A program made the position numbers and the translations under genes. A stretch of DNA of 64,000 bases from Litsea cubeba. Its lineage: Eukaryota > Streptophyta > Magnoliopsida > Laurales > Lauraceae. The notes under the pieces were generated by a model. That model made no database searches. It saw only the letters and a list, made by a program, of their open reading frames with translations, and was not told the origin of the DNA. The stretch covers positions 52,354,842 to 52,418,841 of the forward strand of contig CM022955.1 in NCBI GenBank assembly GCA_012931725.1, written 5' to 3'. Below, one piece after another: positions 60,701 through 64,000 of this stretch (position 1 is the stretch's first letter; each line of letters opens with the position of its first letter).

Positions 60701-63698
60701 GTCCCATGGGGTAGTGTCCTCCTTTTATAGTTTTTTCTCTCTCTCTTTGTGTAGCACTTCTTTCTCTCTTGGACTCTTCGTTGGCTTGATCCCTAAGCAA
60801 CCCTCCTATCCTTAGCAACAACTTAAATTTGAATTGATCTCTTGCCAAGGTCATATCTCCCTCATTTCAGCTCGATTGATGCAATCTTGGGCTCTACAGA
60901 TATCTGCTCGAAAAGAGCTTTCCAACTGTAGGTAGATTGCGCCGATTCGACACTTGTTTTTAGAGTTATGGCAGTTACAAGTTGTTGCCCTTGAGAAAAC
61001 CGAGAATAATTGTGCACATAGGGAAGCTTCATGTGTGTGGACATCCAAGGCATGTGGGCGCATCTTGGACGTCCAAAAGAGCCTTGAATCTCTTTCTTGC
61101 TTGATCATTGACTATCTTCCCAAATTTGAATGCTTTCCTTGCTTATCTTGAACTTCTTTCCTTCTTGGTCTTTATCTCCTACTTGGAATGAATCTCCTCT
61201 TCCTTAAGTTTAAAAACTTTCGAACTTCTCTTGGATCTTCTTTCCTAATTGAACACATCTCTTGCCTGGCATTTGAATTTGAATTCAATCTTGATAATGG
61301 AGAGAGTGTCTCAAATCTTCGGCACCAAAGGAGAGAAGAAGTTTTTCAAAATTTGGAAACTTTGCAAGCAACACAAGTGGGACCCATCCCCTTGGGCATG
61401 CATAGGGATTCACACCCAAGGAGGGTGTGGTCCCTGCTTCTTTTTATTTTTTCTTCTTTCTCTTCTTTTCCCAATTTCTCTCCAATGTGCGGGTCCCCTC
61501 TTTGCAATAGTCTCCTACAAAACAAAGAGAATACTGCAATTAAATTAATTGTGTGAGACTAGTGAATAGTGAATATCATGCATGGGACCCAACTAATTCT
61601 TCAATGTGCCTAATTATATCCTGATGCAAGAGATTGGCACATGTCTGAAAATAAAATAAAATAAAAAAACCTAATTGGTGAGATTATTAAGTGGTCCAAA
61701 ACCCTAATTCCATAAAAATAATGCAGTTGAACCAATTTTGATTCATTTTGACCTAATTTCCAATTTCTATGCTCAAGTGCATGAAATCATGAAATTTTAT
61801 GCAATTGAATGCAAATAGACCTAATTAAATCCACAAATGTACATGAAATGATGAATTTATGAGTTAATTTTATGAACTTATCAAGTCATATTGTCAGGAT
61901 CAGTAAGCACTAGTGAGACCAAAAGCCTGGATGTCCCCGTTGATAACAAGCTGACTGGTGATGGAGTTGGCTGGAGGTTTTATCTTTGGATGTTCTAGTT
62001 TTACCTCCTTCACTATTTAAATGCCATTGATACAACTAACTTAATATGCAGTCTACATTTGGCCAAACACATTGGTTACAATCTCTCATAGTCCTGGGTG
62101 CAATTTTTCTGATCACCTATTTTTTGAACCTTACAGCATATTGGTGATTTTGACATCCCAAGGTTAGCAGATTTTGGAGCTGCGATCTCAGGGGCAAGCA
62201 AGTTTCAGTGCCAGCAAGTTCTTGAAGAACTCGATGTAAGATGAATGTTTGTGTAAGCTCCTAAATTTGTAGATCAAATTGTACTTTACATGTATATCTC
62301 CTATATTCATTTTCTTGTAATCTTAAAATCTTTGCTAACTCAGGTGTATAAGCGTTTGAAACTTACTTTAGAATTAGTAAAGAAAGAGATGGTGATCAGC
62401 AAGATACAGGTAAAAGTCACCTATATTTTCTTGTTGCCCTTAATTTTTTTAATGTATCTTTTGCACATCTATTTATTACTTTGTTGTGAGCTTTGATGTG
62501 GGATCAGTTGAGTTCCCAGCCTTAACTCTTTTCTCAATCGTATGTTAGCATTCAATCGCAAAAGCAATTGAAGAAAAGATTAGTGGTGAGCAACGCCGCT
62601 ACTTGTTGAATGAGCAACTCAAAGCTATAAAGAAGGTTGGATACCCTGGATGACTTAGAACTTTTAATTGCATTTCTGATGAACCAATGCTTTAAATTTT
62701 GAAATGGAAACTATAGAAGGAAAATTTATTAATATAATGAGAATTGAGTAACTTAAGTGGGTCCTGGTTTGATATTATGCTTTGTCAGTATTTTATTCTT
62801 GCTGGAATATAACTTCATTTGTTTTGATCCAGGAGCTGGGTTTGGAGTCCGATGACAAAACAGCACTTTATGGTTAGTCACTTAGAATTATTACTCATCA
62901 GTAGAATAATAGTGTAAAAGATAGCATTATACAGTACTTGAACAGCATGGAATTTTTTTTATTAGCATGTAGGTATACAATACTTGAACAGCATGGAATT
63001 CTTTTTATTAGCATGTAGGTAAAGCCCACCTTTCACTAATTTAATCCTTTAATCTGACAGTCTCCTCCATAGTTGATGGGCATCACCTAATGCCAACCCT
63101 AGTCCCCTACCTGATGATTTAAGTTACTTTGGTGCAGCCAATTGCCCACACTTAATGAAATCAATTTGGACAATTCAGATCATCCAGTGGGTGGATCTCT
63201 TGGGGTATCTATCATTTATTTAGGCCTATAATCTATGATGAACAGCTACTGTATGGATACGGCAAGGACACGCCATACACACAGCAGGGACACGGATTTT
63301 ACACATAAAAAGTGAAGTATCGGATGCGATACGACACGATACGTTTCCTATTTTGAAGTACCTGTGCATCATAGCCTATAATAAGTGATTGATCACAAAA
63401 GGTTGTCCTCATACATACACTTTGTTGGGTCAGGCAATTGGTACATGAACATAGTAACTATCCTTTACTACACATGATTGCTACAAGTTCCTTTTTTTTT
63501 CTTTTTTTCCATTCTCTTTATTGCAGCAAAGTTTAGGGAAAGACTTGAACCAAATAAAGAGAAATGCCCACCTCATGTTTTGCAAGTTATAGATGAAGAA
63601 CTCGTAAAGCTTCAGCTGTTAGAGTCCAGTTCGAGCGAGTTCAATGTCACGCTTAACTATCTTGATTGGCTCACCTCATTACCTTGGGAAAACTACAG
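40179..63698 (+). CDS. LON1: Mitochondrial Lon protease homologue, N-terminal part (partial)
   Basis: Eleven exons: 40179-40481, 48018-48083, 56846-57034, 58338-58403, 58633-58674, 59754-59876, 62137-62235, 62344-62409, 62549-62635, 62833-62872 and 63527-63698. All introns are GT-AG and frames join cleanly, giving about 417 codons. The N-terminus is rich in Ser and Arg with few acids, fitting an organellar targeting peptide. From LALPLPHGPLFPGF onward it follows plant LON1 through the substrate-binding domain (GTLAQ, KVDHL, LADFGAAI) and the helical linker (RRYLLNEQLKAIKKELG, LDWLTSLPW). AAA+ and serine protease domains are beyond the window. Lon degrades damaged and oxidised matrix proteins as an ATP-driven hexamer. 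Introns 1 and 2 are 7.5 and 8.8 kb, swollen by transposons. A plant paralogue (LON3/LON4 type) cannot be excluded. Confidence 0.93.
40753..41774 (-). pseudogene. L1-type LINE 3' fragment (intron 1)
   Basis: Reading leftwards: zf-RVT cysteines (CAMCQMKEEIVNHLFFHC) at about 41640-41710, the AILWSILKERNDRVF segment, then an RNase H of plant LINEs (FNVDGKARGKPRPAG, GVLHKSKGEVLFMFSKYVG, ESDSFNAIAWVSN, SANHMADPLAKA). A T9 run at the left border is the poly(A) tail of the inverted element, and atgactt lies at both borders (40747 and 41775) as a target duplication. It is truncated at its 5' end and has stops. Confidence 0.85.
41783..42280 (-). pseudogene. RTE-type LINE 3' fragment (intron 1)
   Basis: The C-terminus of the RTE reverse transcriptase reads leftwards: LLYGSECWTVK, EMRMLRWMCGITRRDRI, KVGIAPIGD, a stop, MRENRLRCFGHVRRRP, and DLTEDMTLNRFDWRRQIHIADPT. 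The left border has the tandem accaaacc repeats expected at RTE 3' ends. It is truncated at the 5' end. Confidence 0.88.
42281..43895. other. Intron 1 sequence without recognised element
   Basis: Contains a (ga)n microsatellite at about 42932-43000 and short A/T runs. Nothing else is recognised. Confidence 0.4.
43901..44238 (+). repeat. Left LTR of the small LTR element
   Basis: Matches 46937-47920 (minus the inserted 654 bp) through gtagggcccaagtagattta, ggattagatttccaata and gtggagacttcttattgtgt. Similarity fades over the last 30 bp, so the right border is approximate. Confidence 0.82.
44864..46039. mobile_element. PIF/Harbinger-type non-autonomous element, 1176 bp
   Basis: Starts ggggtgtttggaaaca and ends (reverse complement) gggggtgttgggataaa, flanked by TTA at 44861-44863 and 46040-46042. 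A 3-bp TTA duplication with such ends is typical of Harbinger/Tourist elements. It has no transposase; the interior repeats variants of attaggtgggtcc many times. It is nested in the small LTR element. Confidence 0.78.
45055..45130. repeat. 36-bp-arm inverted repeat (hairpin)
   Basis: Arms 45055-45090 and 45095-45130 (ggacta..ccatggttctcatcc..ggatg) pair with only two mismatches around a 4-nt loop agaa. It lies within the Harbinger element. Confidence 0.9.
46264..46936 (+). pseudogene. Gag-like remnant and purine tract of the small LTR element
   Basis: A frame starts MPPKKQVEVESSSSS with a heptad-like segment (AVNQIQATISRMEIGLNNLE), then is broken by stops at about 46453 and later. The end of the interior, gaggtcgagttctttccaag, resembles the tail of gypsy polyproteins, and ccagggagaa precedes the right LTR as a purine tract. 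The protein has no intact domain that I can name. Confidence 0.5.
46937..47920 (+). repeat. Right LTR of the small LTR element (interrupted)
   Basis: Begins tgatgtagatggacc, ends gcccgcatca and is followed by the TSD aagtg. The LTR proper is about 330 bp; the remainder is the nested hAT element and its extra TSD copy. Confidence 0.85.
46966..47611. mobile_element. hAT-type non-autonomous element, 646 bp
   Basis: TIRs caaggatgaaaatagc and, in inverse, catggatgaaaatagc, with an exact 8-bp TSD caaatgtg at 46958-46965 and 47612-47619. Subterminal parts carry gtagcggc and its complement. No coding capacity. Confidence 0.92.
48018..48083 (+). CDS. LON1: LON1-like exon 2
   Basis: Encodes the conserved start of the Lon substrate-binding domain, LPLPHGPLFPGFYMPIFVK. 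Acceptor gttgcag, donor gtaata. An LTR retrotransposon ends 97 bp upstream. Confidence 0.9.
48660..49393. repeat. Tandem duplications rich in gtatcggtac-type motifs
   Basis: Two 80-bp units (gtacaagcccaacgta at 48708, gtacaagcacaacgta at 48788) are followed by two units of about 275 bp starting tgcaccgatacttctaggg (48846) and tgcaccgatacttataggg (49121). The same motif style recurs near 63310-63345. The family is not recognised. Confidence 0.7.
50121..50405 (-). repeat. 3' LTR of the gag-less copia element
   Basis: On the + strand begins tgaaataatctatgataag and ends cttctaca. A purine tract (atttgagggggag on the element strand, 50406-50418) adjoins it. Confidence 0.93.
50394..52472 (-). CDS. 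Copia pol: integrase C-terminus, RT and RNase H
   Basis: A 692-codon frame. After the integrase tail (KCIFLGYSNEHKGFLCYD) comes the RT with WELVPAPDRASVIGSKW, ARLVAQGYKQEYGIDY, WQMDVKNAFLHGDL and catalytic YVDDMIISG, then RNase H (DADWAGCLDSRRSTTGW, SAEAEYRAMSSA, ERTKHIEIDCHF). The N-terminus of this frame is shifted out of the integrase frame by the 34-bp duplication at 52385-52452. Confidence 0.92.
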   Translation of the reverse strand: MVKPPHTLTYVFLVACVLSHLRVFGCLCFVHLPPTERTKLSPQAAKCIFLGYSNEHKGFLCYDHLDKRMRISRNVIFLEHIPFFFLHLDSHPIAVTYLPQFSESTSPSPHLKVYVRRNKVSPLATSSPDPLPAPPTESSGNDTSSNTISLRRSSRLSVVPNRYGFPALLTSLDSTPIPTSYSQPSKISYWQDAMTEELVTLEANQTWELVPAPDRASVIGSKWIYSIKLHADGTLDRYKARLVAQGYKQEYGIDYEETFAPVAKMTTVRTLLCVAAARNWPLWQMDVKNAFLHGDLRETVYLKPPPGYACPPKHVCKLRKALYGLKQAPRAWFDKFRTAILQAGFRQSHSDSSLFLRWTSKGYTFLLVYVDDMIISGSDNASITDLKHHLTRHFRMKDLGPLTYFLGLEFVRNKSGIRVIQRKYATDLITSARLDDAVPFDTPLELNSKISSDDGTPLDDPSVFRRIVGSLLYLTMTRPDISHAVHTVSQFVSNPHKPHLAAALRILRYVKGTLHHGLFFPSDTSLQLTAYADADWAGCLDSRRSTTGWCMFLGKSLISWKCKKQTTVSKSSAEAEYRAMSSASAEIIWLRRLLCEFGVLVSRSTPLYGDNTSATRIANNPVFHERTKHIEIDCHFIRQHVVTEKITLPHVSSYNQLADIFTKALPKPRHHDLTSKLMFSALPHQFEGECRR
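52366..52956 (-). CDS. Copia integrase core (truncated at N-terminus)
   Basis: All three catalytic residues are visible: D in IIHSDVWG, D in LQSDSGGEYMS and E in PQQNGIAERKNR. The protein lacks its zinc-binding N-terminus because the element is deleted up to here. The frame runs out shortly after the 34-bp duplication. Confidence 0.9.
   Translation of the reverse strand: MASFDIIHSDVWGIAPTLSRTGFKYYVTFIDDHSRYTWIYFMRMKSEVFSIFQKFYNMVQTQFQKAIKILQSDSGGEYMSHDFSAFLSDKGILHQKSCPHTPQQNGIAERKNRHILETVRTLLIASLVPPKFWCDAAHTAVYLINRLPSTVLGKTTPYGVLFGQTPSYSHLCVFGCLCFVSLTCFWLPVFCSSSSY
53007..53019 (-). other. Primer-binding site (initiator tRNA-Met) of gag-less copia
   Basis: On the element strand TGGTATCAGAGCT directly follows the 5' LTR. 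Confidence 0.9.
53020..53304 (-). repeat. 5' LTR of the gag-less copia element
   Basis: Near-identical to 50121-50405; differences seen are agaatagatc for agaataaatc and ggaagaaaat for ggaagagaat. Confidence 0.93.
54621..55101 (+). mobile_element. Miniature LTR retrotransposon (TRIM), 481 bp
   Basis: Two 65-bp LTRs (54621-54685 tgttgatatacattg to ggttattaaca; 55037-55101 tgctgctatacattg to ggttattaaca) are flanked by an exact TSD ggtat (54616-54620, 55102-55106). A tRNA-Met primer site tggtatcagag (54686) adjoins the left LTR, and a G-rich tract ending in 20 G adjoins the right LTR as purine tract. About 7 of 65 LTR positions differ. There is no coding capacity, so it must be mobilised in trans. 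Confidence 0.9.
54682..54979 (+). repeat. Three tandem 99-bp units, each with a PBS
   Basis: Units start at 54682, 54781 and 54880, each with aacatggtatca followed by gaggtcacgagttc. The primer-binding site therefore occurs three times; the second and third read tggtatcaaagccag. Confidence 0.95.
55377..56845. other. Rest of intron 2
   Basis: Contains T14 followed by ggttgggtt and a G23 run (55852-55874), then tgcacaattgttatatgg, which faintly recalls the TRIM LTR start. Two blocks of (ggct)n at about 56162-56182 and 56243-56263 flank 60 bp of related sequence. No gene. Confidence 0.45.
56846..57034 (+). CDS. LON1: LON1-like exon 3
   Basis: 63 codons, with YAGAFLLKD and ELFKHLHEVGTLAQ of the Lon N-domain. 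Acceptor tctgcag, donor gtatct. Confidence 0.93.
57190..58260 (-). pseudogene. RTE-type LINE reverse transcriptase relic (intron 3)
   Basis: Reading leftwards: a QEHVLRPYLFFMIMDSL region at about 58170, ANIHDEIPQ then MLFIYDVVLIS where RTs have a FADD-type catalytic box (about 58085-58125), and VYVVEMCLLRWICRVTSKDEIVNECIREP-type sequence at about 57560-57650 in several frames. Stops are frequent and one catalytic Asp is replaced by Tyr. A (ga)n tract lies at about 57729-57763. Confidence 0.7.
58338..58403 (+). CDS. LON1: LON1-like exon 4
   Basis: Encodes SIQGNQVVLVGHGRLRI, a beta-rich segment of the N-domain. Acceptor aaccag, donor gtaagc. Confidence 0.92.
58633..58674 (+). CDS. LON1: LON1-like exon 5
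   Basis: Small 14-codon exon encoding CEDPLTVKVDHLK. Acceptor tttgtag, donor gtacat. Confidence 0.9.
59754..59876 (+). CDS. LON1: LON1-like exon 6
   Basis: 41 codons with KATSFEVIATLRDILK and HVQAYTQ. Acceptor tttcag, donor gtatag. Confidence 0.93.
59946..61883 (+). mobile_element. Solo LTR, 1.94 kb (intron 6)
   Basis: Begins tgtctaaaattggacaag, ends gaacttatca, and is flanked by an exact TSD agtca (59941-59945, 61884-61888). The gggatcgtatccacagggaa near its start is a sequence I associate with long plant LTRs. There is no interior domain, so it arose by LTR-LTR recombination or is a non-coding element with unrecognised LTRs. Confidence 0.75.
62137..62235 (+). CDS. LON1: LON1-like exon 7
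   Basis: 33 codons with HIGDFDIPRLADFGAAIS and QVLEELD. Acceptor ttacag, donor gtaaga. Confidence 0.93.
62344..62409 (+). CDS. LON1: LON1-like exon 8
   Basis: 22 codons, YKRLKLTLELVKKEM and ISKIQ, part of the helical region. Donor gtaaaa. Confidence 0.92.
62549..62635 (+). CDS. LON1: LON1-like exon 9
   Basis: 29 codons carrying the highly conserved RRYLLNEQLKAIKK of Lon proteases. Acceptor gttag, donor gttgga. Confidence 0.93.
62833..62872 (+). CDS. LON1: LON1-like exon 10
   Basis: 40 bp encoding ELGLESDDKTALY plus one base of the next codon. Donor gttagt, phase 1. Confidence 0.88.
63527..63698 (+). CDS. LON1: LON1-like exon 11
   Basis: Encodes AKFRERLEPNKEK, ASSSEFNV-type and LDWLTSLPWENY segments that immediately precede the AAA+ module in Lon. 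Acceptor attgcag, donor gttttg, phase 2. The gene continues past the window. Confidence 0.9.
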
Positions 63699-63820
63699 GT
63701 TTTGAAGATGCTTGTTTTGTTCCTCAGTTTTGTTTTACTTGCCAAGAAGTGCTTCAATTGATTAAGAAAACAACTTTTTTCTGTTTTACTATTAGTAACC
63801 TGGGCTGTCCATGGACCTAG

Positions 63821-64000
63821 TGTTAACACCATCTGACCCAAGGCCCATGTACAATAGGCCCATACTCCTACATCACGTGGGATTAGTTGACTGATCACAA
63901 ATCTGTTTATATTATCTTTCTATGTATAAAAGATTGTAACTTATATTCTTTATATTCTTTCCTCATACATAGATTGTAATTGCCTTGATTAAGGCTAGTA
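63821..64000 (+). mobile_element. Possible copia LTR start, continuing past the window (intron 11)
   Basis: tgttaacaccatctgaccca has the look of a copia LTR start, and gtataaaagattgtaac at about 63925 is a good TATA box. The end is outside the window. Confidence 0.35.

Overview
The window is nuclear DNA of a flowering plant with a repeat-rich genome. Two things show this: a spliced plant mitochondrial-type Lon protease gene (LON1-like, + strand, first CDS exon at 40179, still open at the right edge), and a dense set of plant transposons, including a Ty3 element with two successive RNase H domains (Tat/Ogre type), copia elements primed by initiator tRNA-Met, and hAT, MULE, CACTA, Harbinger, L1 and RTE remains. 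I cannot name the species.

Left third (1-40 kb), no host gene recognised. A complete Tat-type Ty3 retrotransposon on the - strand fills 54-12142 (LTRs about 99.4% identical, 5-bp target-site duplication gtact). Besides gag, protease, RT, two RNases H and integrase it carries a 106-bp tandem array and, on the opposite strand between integrase and the 3' LTR, a separate three-exon gene with its own TATA box. A Tekay/Del-like long LTR follows (about 13.7-17.0 kb), then a decayed hAT transposon (about 18.5-27.3 kb) split by a full-length decayed copia element (20950-26340, TSD tcaag), then a duplicated block with long G runs, a MULE with 9-bp TSDs (28792-30251), a small MITE, a CACTA terminus, and a 380-bp MITE partly arranged as a 388-bp tandem array (35716-36653, further copy at 37578-37957).

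Right part (40-64 kb), the LON1-like gene. Eleven exons encode a targeting region, the substrate-binding domain and the start of the linker before the AAA+ module; AAA+ and protease domains lie outside the window. Introns 1, 2, 3 and 6 are swollen by transposons. Intron 1 holds L1 and RTE fragments and a small LTR retrotransposon (43901-47920, TSD aagtg) that itself contains a Harbinger element and a hAT element and ends 97 bp before exon 2. Intron 2 holds an L1 fragment split by a gag-less copia element (50121-53304), and a second L1 RNase H fragment split by a 481-bp miniature LTR element (TRIM) whose interior is a triplicated primer-binding-site unit. Intron 3 has an RTE relic and intron 6 a 1.94-kb solo LTR.

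How it works together: the only clearly functional host gene is LON1-like, and its introns record repeated nested insertion. Elements still recognisable as young (Tat, gag-less copia) sit beside strongly decayed ones. All calls come from reading the sequence; no database search was run.
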